From an uncultured Lachnospiraceae bacterium (lineage in GTDB: Bacteria > Bacillota > Clostridia > Lachnospirales > Lachnospiraceae): a stretch of DNA of 64,000 nucleotides. Position 1 is the stretch's first letter; every line of letters begins with the position of its first letter. Below the pieces are notes generated by a model. It saw only the letters and a list, made by a program, of their open reading frames with translations. It searched no databases and had not been told where the DNA came from. Location: NCBI GenBank assembly GCA_902792005.1, contig CADAXW010000013.1, positions 40,400-104,399 on the forward strand, in the 5' to 3' direction. A program made the translations under genes and the position numbers. Below are positions 42,777 through 51,897 of the stretch, one piece after another.

Positions 42777-42860
42777 GGTCAGACCCCATTACATGCAAAA
42801 CGGGGACGGTTTTGAATCTGACATGAATTCCCTGTCGGATTCGGGATCGTCCCCCGTTGT
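42777..42860. repeat. REP-like inverted repeats after araD
   Basis: A GGGGTC-A-GACCCC hairpin (about 42776-42788) is followed by a long interrupted inverted repeat. ACGGGGACG (about 42800-42808) pairs with CGTCCCC-CGT (about 42848-42857), with an inner arm GAATCTGACA/TGTCGGATTC. This could terminate the ara operon, but the layout also resembles REP/MITE elements. Confidence 0.6.
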
Positions 42861-42991
42861 CTGTCGGTAGGTATTATTCGTATAAAGTGTAATTTCCATG
42901 TGGCGAATGGAGCCCCCATTTGATATAATCAGTTTGTGAGCTTATGGCCATGTCTGTCTGCCCGAACGGGCAGAGGAAATGAGGGGTGTTT

Positions 42992-44101
42992 ATGGCAAAG
43001 AAACTCGGCTTCGGCCTGATGCGGCTCCCGGAGAAGGGGAGCGAGATTGACATCGGGCAGACGAAACAGATGGTGGATCTGTTTATGGATCGGGGGTTCA
43101 CCTATTTCGACACAGCATGGATGTACTGTAATTTCCGCAGTGAGGAAGTCACAAAGGAGGCTCTGGTATCACGCCATCCCCGGGATTCCTTCACTCTTGC
43201 CACCAAGCTGCATTCCGGTTTTATCAGGACGGAAGCGGACTGTGACAAGGTGTTTAATGAGCAGCGTCGCAAGACGGGAGCGGATTTCTTTGATTATTAT
43301 CTGATCCATGATGTAAATTCCCATTCGATTGAAACCTATGACAGACTGGATGTCTGGAGCTGGATCGCCGAGAAGAAGAAGGCGGGTCTGGTGCGGGAGA
43401 TGGGTTTCTCCTTCCATGACGGACCGGAGCTTCTGGACAAGGTCCTGACGGAGCATCCGGAGATGGAATTCGTCCAGCTTCAGATCAACTATCTGGATTG
43501 GAATTCCTCCGGGATCCAGTCACGAAAATGTTACGAGGTTGCCACAAAGCACGGGAAGCCGGTCACGGTCATGGAGCCGGTGAAGGGAGGAACCCTTGCA
43601 AATGTACCGGCTGCCGTGGAGACGCTCTTCAGGGAGTACAACCCGGATGCGTCGATCCCGTCCTGGGCGATCCGATTTGCAGCCAGTCAGCCGAATGTGC
43701 GTTTCGTGCTGTCAGGCATGAGCACCCTGGCACAGGTGGATGACAATACCGCCTACATGCAGGACCTGGTTCCCCTAAATGAGGAGGAATTAAGGCGGAT
43801 CTGGAAGGCGGTGGCCATCATCAACGGTGAGATCGCCATTCCCTGTACTGCCTGCGCATATTGCGTGGACGGTTGTCCCATGCGGATCCCGATCCCGAAA
43901 TATTTCTCGCTGTACAATGCGGAAATGCAGGAGTGTGAAGGAAAGGGATGGACACCTCAGGGAGAGTATTACGAGAATCTGACAAAGACCTTCGGCAAGG
44001 CCAGTGACTGTATACAGTGCGGCCAGTGCGAAGGGATCTGCCCCCAGCATTTGCCCATCATACGGCATCTGCAGGATGTGGCTAAGCAATTTGAACATTA
44101 A
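42992..44101 (+). CDS. Aldo/keto reductase with C-terminal 4Fe-4S dicluster
   Basis: A 369-residue protein. The N-terminal ~270 residues are an aldo/keto reductase barrel ([15 protein letters not shown] with the catalytic Asp and Tyr; K-L-H-S Lys; D-Y-Y-L-I-H-D His). The C-terminal ~95 residues carry two ferredoxin-like clusters: [12 protein letters not shown] and [12 protein letters not shown]. Such enzymes probably couple carbonyl reduction to iron-sulphur electron transfer in anaerobes; substrate unknown. The ATG at 42992 has GAGGGG upstream. Confidence 0.92.
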   Translation: MAKKLGFGLMRLPEKGSEIDIGQTKQMVDLFMDRGFTYFDTAWMYCNFRSEEVTKEALVSRHPRDSFTLATKLHSGFIRTEADCDKVFNEQRRKTGADFFDYYLIHDVNSHSIETYDRLDVWSWIAEKKKAGLVREMGFSFHDGPELLDKVLTEHPEMEFVQLQINYLDWNSSGIQSRKCYEVATKHGKPVTVMEPVKGGTLANVPAAVETLFREYNPDASIPSWAIRFAASQPNVRFVLSGMSTLAQVDDNTAYMQDLVPLNEEELRRIWKAVAIINGEIAIPCTACAYCVDGCPMRIPIPKYFSLYNAEMQECEGKGWTPQGEYYENLTKTFGKASDCIQCGQCEGICPQHLPIIRHLQDVAKQFEH

Positions 44102-44113
44102 GGAGGTACCACT

Positions 44114-44548
44114 ATGGCATGTTTTCTTGTACCTGCAGCGGAAGCAATCGTCACAACCATCGTGACAAAGGTCGTTAAGAAGAAGGAGGCAGCTGCTCCG
44201 GAGAAGACCGATGCAGTTTCCGTACGTTTGGATGATGAAACGGTTGAGAAGAGAGAGCGTATCCCATTTTCATCGAAAATGAGATGGCTTAACGGGTTAC
44301 TCTGGGGAGGCTCCGGCCTGCTTGCTTTTGAGCATCTGTGGCATGGAGAGGTTACACCCTGGTTCCCATTCCTGACGGCTGCGGAGAGCCCGGACAGTCT
44401 TCAGGAAATGTTCCACGAGATGTCCACGGTGGGTGTCTCCATGGCGGTGCTGGTTACCGCGATCTGGGGAGTCATGGTTGCCGTAACCTCCATTTTGGAG
44501 AAGAAGGCGGTTGTTTCGGATTCGGAGCTGATACCGGAGAAGGAGTAG
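44114..44548 (+). CDS. Small membrane protein of unknown function
   Basis: A 144-residue protein. The N-terminus is weakly hydrophobic (M-A-C-F-L-V-P-A-A-E-A-I-V-T-T-I-V), followed by a charged Lys/Glu region, then two hydrophobic stretches (about 61-85 and 107-128) and an acidic tail. The ribosome binding site AAGGAGG is strong. I do not recognise the family. It lies between the Fe-S aldo/keto reductase (12 bases away) and another small membrane protein (3 bases away), so the three are probably cotranscribed. Confidence 0.75.
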   Translation: MACFLVPAAEAIVTTIVTKVVKKKEAAAPEKTDAVSVRLDDETVEKRERIPFSSKMRWLNGLLWGGSGLLAFEHLWHGEVTPWFPFLTAAESPDSLQEMFHEMSTVGVSMAVLVTAIWGVMVAVTSILEKKAVVSDSELIPEKE

Positions 44549-44551
44549 GAT

Positions 44552-44869
44552 ATGACATTACTTATTACAGTTTTTGCAGCGGTGATCTCCACCGTGATCT
44601 GGTATCGGAGAGACCCGAAGGATGATATGAAGGTCGGGGTTCTGTGCTGGCTCTTCTGGGGTGCTTCCATCATGTGGCTGGTGGATGCCATATTTGAGTA
44701 TAAGGAGCTGGGAGCGGAATATTTCTCCCCGTCACTTAAGGACATGCTGAATGACAGCTTCCTCGGATTATCCGTCATTGCGCTGGCGCTGATCATCTGG
44801 CTGGTGGTCCTTCTGATCAAGGATCCCAGAGGCCGGGTACGCCGGGCGCTTTTCAAAAAGGCTGATTGA
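44552..44869 (+). CDS. Small membrane protein of unknown function
   Basis: A 105-residue protein with three hydrophobic segments (about 2-17, 28-46 and 72-92) and a basic C-terminus. An R-R-D-P-K-D-D-M loop joins the first two. No family recognised. It starts 3 bases after the preceding membrane protein gene with a GGAGAAGGAG site inside that gene's end, which suggests the two proteins are made together. A hairpin terminator follows. Confidence 0.72.
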   Translation: MTLLITVFAAVISTVIWYRRDPKDDMKVGVLCWLFWGASIMWLVDAIFEYKELGAEYFSPSLKDMLNDSFLGLSVIALALIIWLVVLLIKDPRGRVRRALFKKAD

Positions 44870-44876
44870 TGAACAG

Positions 44877-44907
44877 GGCGGTTCTCAGGACTTGAGGACC
44901 GCCTTTA
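44877..44907 (+). terminator. Probable terminator before larB
   Basis: GGCGGTTCTCA (44877-44887) pairs with TGAGGACCGCC (44893-44903), an 11-bp stem with one wobble, followed by TTTACTG. The T run is short. Confidence 0.6.
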
Positions 44908-44923
44908 CTGAGAAGGATCGTAT

Positions 44924-45847
44924 ATGAGTCGAGATACAAGAACCATATTGGAGGAGGTCCGTTCCGGGGTACTGACCACGGAGGAAGCCCTCCTGGAACT
45001 GAAACAGAAGCCCTTCACGGATATCGGCTATGCGAAGGTGGATGTGCACCGCCGCATCCGTCAGGGTGTGCCGGAGATCATCTACGGAGAGGGCAAGACC
45101 TCGCAGCAGATCATCGGTATCCTTCGCGCCATGGAGGAGGCGGGGGAGGACAGGGTCCTGATCACCCGTCTGCCCGAGGATACTGCGGGGCAGGTGGCGG
45201 AAGCCTTTCCCATTACCTATCATGCGGAGGCGCGGATCGGTATCCGAGGAGATCTGCCGGAGCCGGATGTGCCGGGAACCATCCTCATCGCCACAGGAGG
45301 GACCAGTGATATCCCCGTGGCTGAGGAAGCTGCGCTGACTGCGGAGTATCTTGGAAACCGGATAGAACGCCTGTATGATGTGGGTGTGGCAGGACTGCAC
45401 CGTCTGCTGAGTCATATCGAGGAGATCCAGCAGGCATCTGTGATCATCGCCATCGCCGGGATGGAGGGGGCCCTGGCCAGTGTCATCGGAGGCCTGGCAG
45501 AGTGTCCCGTGATCGCGGTTCCCACCAGCGTGGGTTACGGAGCCTCCTTTGAGGGACTCTCCGCACTGCTTTCCATGCTGAATTCCTGCGCCAGCGGAGT
45601 TTCGGTGGTGAATATCGACAACGGTTTCGGCGCGGCCTATACCGCCAGCCGGATCAATCACAGTGCTTCCGGAACCCGGAAAGATGGTGGAACGCCTGAA
45701 CCGGCTGGGCATCCCGGATGTGGAATACCGGCTGGAGCCGGCAGAAAAATGTGGCATTACCGGGTCACAGGTACGGGTGCTGGTCCATGGGGAAGAGGAG
45801 TCCTGCGGGGATCATCATCACGATCACGACGAACAACACCACCATGA
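44924..45847 (+). CDS. larB: Nickel-pincer cofactor carboxylase LarB with aberrant C-terminal tail
   Basis: A frame of 307 codons. The first ~246 residues are a complete LarB (PurE-like fold; G-G-T-S-D-I-P-V-A-E-E-A near residue 126, and the end V-N-I-D-N-G-F-G-A-A-Y-T-A-S-R-I-N). LarB carboxylates and hydrolyses nicotinic acid adenine dinucleotide for the nickel-pincer nucleotide cofactor. Homologues stop about here. In this sequence the stop codon is missing and the frame continues ~60 codons through larC DNA in the wrong frame. A deletion between larB and larC explains both the tail and the truncated LarC. GAGAAGG precedes the ATG. Confidence 0.88.
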   Translation: MSRDTRTILEEVRSGVLTTEEALLELKQKPFTDIGYAKVDVHRRIRQGVPEIIYGEGKTSQQIIGILRAMEEAGEDRVLITRLPEDTAGQVAEAFPITYHAEARIGIRGDLPEPDVPGTILIATGGTSDIPVAEEAALTAEYLGNRIERLYDVGVAGLHRLLSHIEEIQQASVIIAIAGMEGALASVIGGLAECPVIAVPTSVGYGASFEGLSALLSMLNSCASGVSVVNIDNGFGAAYTASRINHSASGTRKDGGTPEPAGHPGCGIPAGAGRKMWHYRVTGTGAGPWGRGVLRGSSSRSRRTTPP

Positions 45848-46961
45848 CCACCATCATGATCATCACCACGATCACGACCATCACGATGACCATGACGAGC
45901 ATCATGCTCATCATCACGATCACGACGAACAACACCACGAGCATCATCACCACGATCACCATCACTCGCACCGCACTCTCGGCCAGATCCGTGATGTGGT
46001 GGAGAAGCTTCCGGTGGATCCGAAGGTGAAGGAAGATATCCTCACGGTCTATACCCTGATCGCGGAGGCGGAAGGCCATGTGCATGGGAAACCCGTGGAG
46101 GAGATACATTTTCATGAGGTCGGAACCTGGGATGCGGTTGCGGATGTGACGGCCGTGTCTCTGATCCTGCACGAGCTTGCTCCGGAGCAGATCATAGTGT
46201 CGCCTGTCCATGTGGGCGGCGGCCAGGTAAAATGTGCCCACGGCACCCTTCCGGTTCCCGCACCTGCGACGGCATATATCCTCAGGGACATTCCCATCTA
46301 CGGAGGGAAAATCCGGGGAGAACTCTGCACCCCCACAGGAGCAGCCCTGCTGAAGACCTTTGCGACCCGGTTCGGAGACATGCCCGTGCTCAGGACTACG
46401 GCGATCGGTTATGGTATGGGGAAGAAGGATTTTGAAGCGGCCAACTGCGTGCGCGCGATCCTCGGGGAGACAGAAGGTAGCCCCGAAGAAGATGAAAAAG
46501 GGAATAGTCGGTACATTTCCGGCGAGGTTCCGGATGGAAGAAAGGGTACCATTCTCTCTCTCTCCTGTAATGTGGATGACATGACCGCAGAGGAGATCGG
46601 TTTTGCAATGGACCGGCTTTTCGCAGGCGGAGCCAGGGAGGTGTTCACGCTTCCTGTCGGGATGAAGAAGAACCGGCCGGGGACACTGCTTCAGGTAATC
46701 TGTGACGAGAACGACCGGGAGAAGTTCCTGGAGCTTCTGTTCCGCCATACGACGACACTTGGCGTCAGAGAACAGGTCATGAACCGATATACTCTGGATC
46801 GGAGGATCGAGACAGTTGAGACCCCGTACGGCCCGGTAAGGAGAAAGGCCTCCGAGGGCTACGGCGTCACCCGAAGAAAATGGGAGTATGACGATCTTGC
46901 GCGGATCGCTGAAAAGACAGGGAAATCTCTGAGGGAGCTTCGTGCCGAACTCAGTGAATGA
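45663..46961 (+). pseudogene. larC: Nickel insertion protein LarC, N-terminally truncated
   Basis: A 432-codon frame matching LarC from about residue 25-30 onward. The conserved N-terminal start with a G-x-x-G-D-M motif is missing, and the first codons (L-P-E-P-G-K-M-V-E-R-L) sit inside the larB frame. There is no ribosome binding site. A very His/Asp-rich stretch of about 55 residues (45814-45978) would bind nickel. The rest is intact, including C-T-P-T-G-A-A-L and the C-terminal metal-binding domain. LarC inserts Ni into the pincer nucleotide with CTP. Translation could begin at GTG 45663 or ATG 45684, but function is doubtful unless a ribosomal frameshift or an unseen start is used. Confidence 0.75.
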
Positions 46962-47018
46962 TAGAAACGTGATAAGGTAAGTATTGAGTAGTATTGAGAA
47001 GTGTCGGGAGATGAACAG

Positions 47019-47831
47019 ATGATATCCGTGGACGGACAACTGAAGAGAAAGCAGGAGCAGCTGGAGGACCTCCTCCGCTCTATGGGGCGGGTCGCGGTTG
47101 CTTTTTCTTCCGGCGTGGATTCCACCTATCTGCTTTACACCGCAGGACGCGTATTGCAGGAAAATGTAGTTGCTTTCACTGCGGTGGCGCCCATCTTCCC
47201 AAAGAGGGAAAGTGAAGAGGCGGAAGAAATCTGTCGGGCCTGGGGCATCCGTCAGGTCATGGTCCCTTATCATCCCCTGGAGCAGACAGCGTTTCGGGAA
47301 AACCCAAAGGACCGCTGTTACCACTGTAAGACAGCGTTGTTTCAGAAGGTTCTTTCTCTTGCAAAGGAAATGGGGTTTGAATGCGTAGCGGAGGGTACCA
47401 ATCTGGATGACCTGTCTGATTACCGACCCGGACTCCGGGCCATCGAGGAGCTGGGGATTCGGAGCCCTTTGATGGAAGCGGGACTTACAAAGGCAGATAT
47501 CCGGACTTTATCCAAAGCGGCGGGTCTTCCTACCTGGGACCGTCCCTCATTTGCCTGTCTGGCATCCCGTTTTGTATATGGAGAGGCCATCACAGAGGAA
47601 CGGCTGTCCATGGTTGAGAAGGCGGAGGCGTACCTGGCCGGGCTGGGTCTTGGACAGTATCGTGTCCGGATGCACGGGATGCTGGCACGGATCGAGACGG
47701 ATCCGGCGGGAATGGAACAGTTGTCGGAATCGAAGGTCCGCACCGGACTCTGCGAATATATGAAGGGCCTGGGGTTTCAGTACGTGACTCTGGATCTGCA
47801 GGGCTACCGGACAGGGAGCATGAATCTCTGA
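47019..47831 (+). CDS. larE: LarE sulfur transferase (PP-loop ATPase)
   Basis: A 270-residue ATP pyrophosphatase-fold protein. The PP-loop S-S-G-V-D-S-T lies at 30-36 and the sulphur-donor position is Cys180 in F-A-C-L-A-S-R, corresponding to Cys176 of Lactobacillus plantarum LarE. D-R-C-Y-H-C-K near 90 is typical. It converts the cofactor precursor's carboxylates to thiocarboxylates. ATG 47019 follows CGGGAG by 8 bases. The cofactor serves LarA-type racemases and epimerases, but no larA lies in the window. The larC-larE gap carries a short duplication (GTATTGAGTA / GTATTGAGAA). Confidence 0.92.
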   Translation: MISVDGQLKRKQEQLEDLLRSMGRVAVAFSSGVDSTYLLYTAGRVLQENVVAFTAVAPIFPKRESEEAEEICRAWGIRQVMVPYHPLEQTAFRENPKDRCYHCKTALFQKVLSLAKEMGFECVAEGTNLDDLSDYRPGLRAIEELGIRSPLMEAGLTKADIRTLSKAAGLPTWDRPSFACLASRFVYGEAITEERLSMVEKAEAYLAGLGLGQYRVRMHGMLARIETDPAGMEQLSESKVRTGLCEYMKGLGFQYVTLDLQGYRTGSMNL

Positions 47832-47837
47832 CGGGCG

Positions 47838-47850
47838 GGAGTACGTACGA
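47838..47850. promoter_or_regulatory. AraR-box-like palindrome upstream of the sugar-sensing genes
   Basis: GTACGTAC (47841-47848) is the core of known AraR operators in Bacillus. It sits about 90 bases before the binding-protein gene. The flanks match poorly, so this is a weak suggestion. Confidence 0.25.
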
Positions 47851-47939
47851 ATCATATGAATGACTTAGTATAGCGGTCGTAAAATAGATGGACGAATGCG
47901 CAGAATGCTATACCAGGAAAGAAAGAGGAACAGATCATC

Positions 47940-48977
47940 GTGAAGAACGGAAAGAATAACATGCATCGTAGAGAGGGAAGCAGACGGAGAACCGGCAGAT
48001 TACGGGTTCTTCTTCTGCTTGCTGTCTGTACAACTCTTCTTGTCGGATGCCTTTCCGGCTGCGGGGAGAAGGAAACAATGGCGGATAAGGGCGCGGAGCT
48101 TCTGCTGGGCTTCAGTCAGCTGGGATCGGAAAGTGCGTGGCGGATCGGAAATACCCGGGATATCGAAAAGAAGGCCGAGGAATACGGGATCAGCCTGATG
48201 CTGGAGAATGCCAATCAGAAGCAGGAGAATCAGATCGCAGCCCTCCGCCGGTTTATTGCCTACAAGGTGGATGTCATCGCCTTCTCGCCCATTGTGGAAG
48301 AGGGCTGGGACAATGTGCTGAAGGAAGCAAAGGAAGCCGGGATCCCTGTGATCCTGGTGGATCGTGACGTGAATACCAAGGAGAGCGGACTCACCACCTG
48401 CCTCATTGGTGCGGACTTTTATAAAGAGGGTGTCATGGCAGCGGAATATCTGATCCGGAAGACAAATGCGCTGGGTAAGGATCACATGAAGATCGTGGAG
48501 ATCACGGGAACCGAGGACTCTACTCCCATGCGTCAGCGGCAGGCGGGCTTCATGGATACCATTAAGCAGGACAGTCGGCTGGAAGTGATAAAGAGCGTGA
48601 ACGGAGATTTCCTGAAAAGCCAGGGCGCGGAGTGTATGCGGGAACTGCTGAAAACCTATGGCAGCGATATCGACGTGGTTTACAGTCACAATGATGAAAT
48701 GACGCTTGGTGCGTTGACGGAGATCGAGCAGGCGGGCTATCAGCCGGGCAAGGATATCGTTATCATTTCCATCGACGGTGGACAGGATGCCATCGACGTG
48801 CTGAAGGAAGGAAAGATCAACTGTATCGTGGAGTGTACACCCATGCTGGGAAGCACCGTGATGGAGACGGCAAAGAAGCTGAAGAACGGGGAGACCGTTG
48901 ATCAGCTGATCCATCCGGAGGAGAGATATTTCAGCGATGAGCAGGACCTCTCCAACCTGGAACCCCGCGGTTATTAA
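47940..48977 (+). CDS. Sugar-binding lipoprotein, probable sensory subunit for the adjacent kinase
   Basis: A 345-residue protein: basic N-terminus, hydrophobic segment, a lipobox-like L-S-G-C near residue 40, then a class I periplasmic-binding-protein fold like RbsB, XylF or YtfQ. I note D-R-D-V near the hinge and S-H-N-D-E-M-T near residue 244, typical of sugar contacts. It is not next to the transporter but directly upstream of a LytS/YesM kinase and YesN regulator, as in the xylose-sensing XylFII-LytS-YesN system of Clostridium. It probably presents sugar to the kinase. Start is the GTG at 47940 or the ATG at 47961. Confidence 0.82.
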   Translation: MKNGKNNMHRREGSRRRTGRLRVLLLLAVCTTLLVGCLSGCGEKETMADKGAELLLGFSQLGSESAWRIGNTRDIEKKAEEYGISLMLENANQKQENQIAALRRFIAYKVDVIAFSPIVEEGWDNVLKEAKEAGIPVILVDRDVNTKESGLTTCLIGADFYKEGVMAAEYLIRKTNALGKDHMKIVEITGTEDSTPMRQRQAGFMDTIKQDSRLEVIKSVNGDFLKSQGAECMRELLKTYGSDIDVVYSHNDEMTLGALTEIEQAGYQPGKDIVIISIDGGQDAIDVLKEGKINCIVECTPMLGSTVMETAKKLKNGETVDQLIHPEERYFSDEQDLSNLEPRGY

Positions 48978-49002
48978 AGGACGGAAGAAGACGGAGAGAT
49001 CG

Positions 49003-50469
49003 ATGAGCAGGATCAAAAAAGAAAAAAGTATCATAGGTAAGATCGACAGCATGAGTCAGCGACTTGTGATCCTGCTGGTTTTTCCGGTCTTCGTCAGCCT
49101 GGTGCTCATGCTTGTATATGCCGGGCGCTATCATAATGCCATCCGGCGCATGGAGACCATTGCAAGTCTGAAGACCGTGGTGGCGGAAGAGATCCCCGAA
49201 AGTGTATGGGATATTGTCAGCGGGAGACAGACGGTTACGGAAAGTAAGGTCTATTCGAAAATACATGAGGTCCATGAAACCATTGAAGAGATCATGGAGA
49301 AGGCAGAGGATGATGACCGGCTGTCGCTTATGGTCGCAGACCGGACCATGCAGACACTTGAAAATTATGTAAACCAGATCCGGGACAATATCGAAGACGA
49401 ACGTCCCGTGGTAGAGAATGAAGAGATCCTGAATGAGATCCGAAGTGTGTCCAGTCTGGTGGACAGTATGCTGAATGAGTATATCGCCAGGGAGATCGAA
49501 TCTACGGCGGAGAGAAGCTCCACACTTCGCCTCCTGATCCTGATCACCGCTATTGCGGAAGCTCTTGTGGTGGTTCTGGCCTGGTTCCTTCGGAACCGGT
49601 CCATGAAGCATACTGCTGTATTTGTAAAGCAGCCCATCGACCGTCTGGAGGAGGTTGCGGAGAAGCTGGCGGAAGGAACGCTGGATGCCCGGCTGAATGA
49701 GACGGAGGTAACGGAGCTCAGGAATCTGACCCATCAGGTCAATATCATGGCGGACCGTCTGGAGGAAATGATGGACAAGAGCCATCAGGATGAAAGGAAC
49801 CTCAGAAAGGCGGAGCTTCGAACCCTGCAGGCGCAGATCAACCCACATTTCCTGTACAATACGCTGGATGCCATTATCTGGAAGGCAGAGGCGGGTGAGA
49901 AGAACGAGGTCATTCAGCTGACCAACGCCCTCAGTAATTTCTTCCGGATCAGCCTGTCCTCCGGTGCAGACTGGATCCCCATCCGTCAGGAACGGAAGCA
50001 CATCGAGGGCTACCTTACGATCCAGCAGACCAGATACAGAGACATTATGCGTTATGAGATCGACATCCCGGATGAGATCGGGGATTATTACATCCTGAAG
50101 CTGCTGCTTCAGCCGCTGGTGGAAAATGCGCTGTACCACGGGATCAAAAACTGCCGGGGCGGCGGAACCATCCGGGTGGTGGGACGCCTGGTGGATGACA
50201 TGCTGGAGTTCGCCGTATCGGATACGGGAACCGGAATGACGGAGGAACAACTGGAGGATCTGAAGGAACGGATGAAGGAAGGACAGCCCGCCGTCAGTGC
50301 AGGCTCGGGAGGCTTCGGCCTGGTAAATGTGAATCTTCGTCTCAGGCTTTACTATAACCAGCCGGAGGGACTTAAGATCGTCAGTAATGAAAACGGTACC
50401 ACGGTTAGCTTCCGTGTACCGTGCAGAACCAGAGAGGAGATAGAAGAGAATGAAAGTATTCCTGGTTGA
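49003..50469 (+). CDS. Sensor histidine kinase, LytS/YesM type
   Basis: A 488-residue kinase. It has a first membrane helix (about 19-40), an extracytoplasmic helical domain of ~130 residues, a second helix (about 170-190), a HAMP linker (about 205-260), a His_kinase domain with Q-I-N-P-H-F-L-Y-N-T near residue 280 and an ATPase domain with P-L-V-E-N-A near 371 and D-T-G-T-G. The start at 49003 follows GGAG by 6 bases. The external domain likely senses the sugar-loaded lipoprotein encoded upstream. It overlaps the regulator gene by 20 bases. Confidence 0.9.
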   Translation: MSRIKKEKSIIGKIDSMSQRLVILLVFPVFVSLVLMLVYAGRYHNAIRRMETIASLKTVVAEEIPESVWDIVSGRQTVTESKVYSKIHEVHETIEEIMEKAEDDDRLSLMVADRTMQTLENYVNQIRDNIEDERPVVENEEILNEIRSVSSLVDSMLNEYIAREIESTAERSSTLRLLILITAIAEALVVVLAWFLRNRSMKHTAVFVKQPIDRLEEVAEKLAEGTLDARLNETEVTELRNLTHQVNIMADRLEEMMDKSHQDERNLRKAELRTLQAQINPHFLYNTLDAIIWKAEAGEKNEVIQLTNALSNFFRISLSSGADWIPIRQERKHIEGYLTIQQTRYRDIMRYEIDIPDEIGDYYILKLLLQPLVENALYHGIKNCRGGGTIRVVGRLVDDMLEFAVSDTGTGMTEEQLEDLKERMKEGQPAVSAGSGGFGLVNVNLRLRLYYNQPEGLKIVSNENGTTVSFRVPCRTREEIEENESIPG

Positions 50470-51724
50470 TGATGAGGTGGTGATCCGGGAAGGGATCCGG
50501 GAGTCATTTCCATGGGATGATACACCGTATACTTTGGTGGGAGAGGCTCCGGACGGAGAGATGGCCCTGCCCATGATCCGGGACACGAACCCGGACATCG
50601 TGATCACCGATATCAAGATGCCCTTCATGGACGGCATCGAGCTGTGCCGGGTTCTCCGTGTCCAGATGCCATGGATCGGCATCATCATCCTGAGTGGATA
50701 TGATGAGTTCGAGTACGCCCGTCAGTGCCTTCAGCTGGGAGTTCGGGAGTATCTTCTGAAACCCATCAACTCGGAGGATCTCCGGAAGGCGCTGGATAAG
50801 CTGAGTGCCGAGCTGCAGGAGGAGAAGAAGCAGAGAGAGCATGCGGAAAGCCTCCGGGCCCGTATGCGTGAGAATGAAAACCGGAATGCCGGAATGAATA
50901 ACGGAGCGGATGGACGCTTCCTGAAGGAGAAGCTCATCGGTTCCCTCTTTTCCGAGGAAGCCATGGAGGAGGATGCGAAAAATGCGCTGAGGCAGCTGGA
51001 TGCCATGGGCAGTCCCGTGACAGCAGCCTACTATACGGTGGTGGACGCCGCATTTTCACCGGTGGAAAAGGGACAGGAAGCAGCTGCATCTCTTGCAGAG
51101 GGCAGCGGAGGTATCGTCCATACCTCCGGAAGTCGTACCGGAACCCGACTTCTGACGCTGGGAGATTCCGCGCGGGATGCAGAGGAAAGAGCCTATGCCT
51201 TTGCTTCCTCGCTTGTTACGGAGGTGCAGCGTGCAGGCTGTGAGAAGATACGGGTGGGGATCGGTGAGATCGTGGAGAAGCCGGAGGAGATCCTGAGCAG
51301 CTTCAAAACCGCCCGGCATATCCGGCACATCCTGGAGGAACGTCCGGACGAGGAACCTCTGATCCTGGGTGTTCGGGAAATGGGAGACTCTGCAGGGGAT
51401 GCGGGAACACCCTCGGTGATCAATGATGCGAAGGTATATATGTCACAGCATTTTTCGGATCCGAATCTCATGCTGCAGGATGTGGCGAAGGCCGTGAATA
51501 TGAGCAACAGCCGGTTCTCCACCGTGTTCTCCCAGCAGAGCGGGCAGACCTTCACGGAGTATCTGATCTATCTCCGCATGAACAAGGCAAAGGAGCTGCT
51601 TAGGACCACGGATATGAAGAGCTCCCAGATCGCCCATGAAACCGGGTATAACGACGCACACTATTTCAGCTACATTTTCAAGAAGAATACGGGGATGACG
51701 CCTTCTGAATTTCGTGCGCAGTAG
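50450..51724 (+). CDS. AraC-family response regulator, YesN type
   Basis: A 424-residue regulator. Its receiver domain (about 1-120) has D-D near 7-8, phospho-acceptor Asp in I-V-I-T-D-I-K-M-P and K-P-I-N. A central ~180-residue linker follows, then a C-terminal AraC-type double helix-turn-helix (about 320-424) with V-N-M-S-N-S-R-F-S and A-H-E-T-G-Y-N-D-A-H-Y-F-S. Paired with the kinase, it probably activates the sugar transporter operon that starts 170 bases downstream. Confidence 0.92.
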   Translation: MKVFLVDDEVVIREGIRESFPWDDTPYTLVGEAPDGEMALPMIRDTNPDIVITDIKMPFMDGIELCRVLRVQMPWIGIIILSGYDEFEYARQCLQLGVREYLLKPINSEDLRKALDKLSAELQEEKKQREHAESLRARMRENENRNAGMNNGADGRFLKEKLIGSLFSEEAMEEDAKNALRQLDAMGSPVTAAYYTVVDAAFSPVEKGQEAAASLAEGSGGIVHTSGSRTGTRLLTLGDSARDAEERAYAFASSLVTEVQRAGCEKIRVGIGEIVEKPEEILSSFKTARHIRHILEERPDEEPLILGVREMGDSAGDAGTPSVINDAKVYMSQHFSDPNLMLQDVAKAVNMSNSRFSTVFSQQSGQTFTEYLIYLRMNKAKELLRTTDMKSSQIAHETGYNDAHYFSYIFKKNTGMTPSEFRAQ

Positions 51725-51729
51725 TATGA

Positions 51730-51802
51730 TTTTTAACCATAATAAAATAATTATTAACTCTTTTTTGGATTTCAGAATAATTTTCAACCATGTCAAAATG
51801 AT
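51730..51802 (+). promoter_or_regulatory. Candidate regulator sites upstream of the sugar transporter
   Basis: Two direct repeats with the shared frame TTTT-N-AACCAT-N3-AAAAT start at 51730 and 51781, 51 bases apart (about five helical turns). The second abuts the expected -35 of a weak promoter (TATACG at 51823-51828). They fit sites for the YesN-type regulator encoded just upstream. Confidence 0.5.
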
Positions 51803-51897
51803 GATACATTTACTTTAATTCTTATACGGAGTAAACTCCATATTACAAGATGACCCATTGGGGGGTAACAAGGTTTTTAAGTATAAGGAGGAGTGAA

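Noticed and set aside
45663-45847. Extended LarB C-terminus as a real domain
   Set aside because: The extra ~60 residues are larC DNA read in the wrong frame, Gly/Arg/Ser-rich without structure.
45847-45978. CRISPR-like repetitive DNA
   Set aside because: The repetition comes from His/Asp codons in larC; there are no regular repeats with unique spacers. No CRISPR array was seen in the window.
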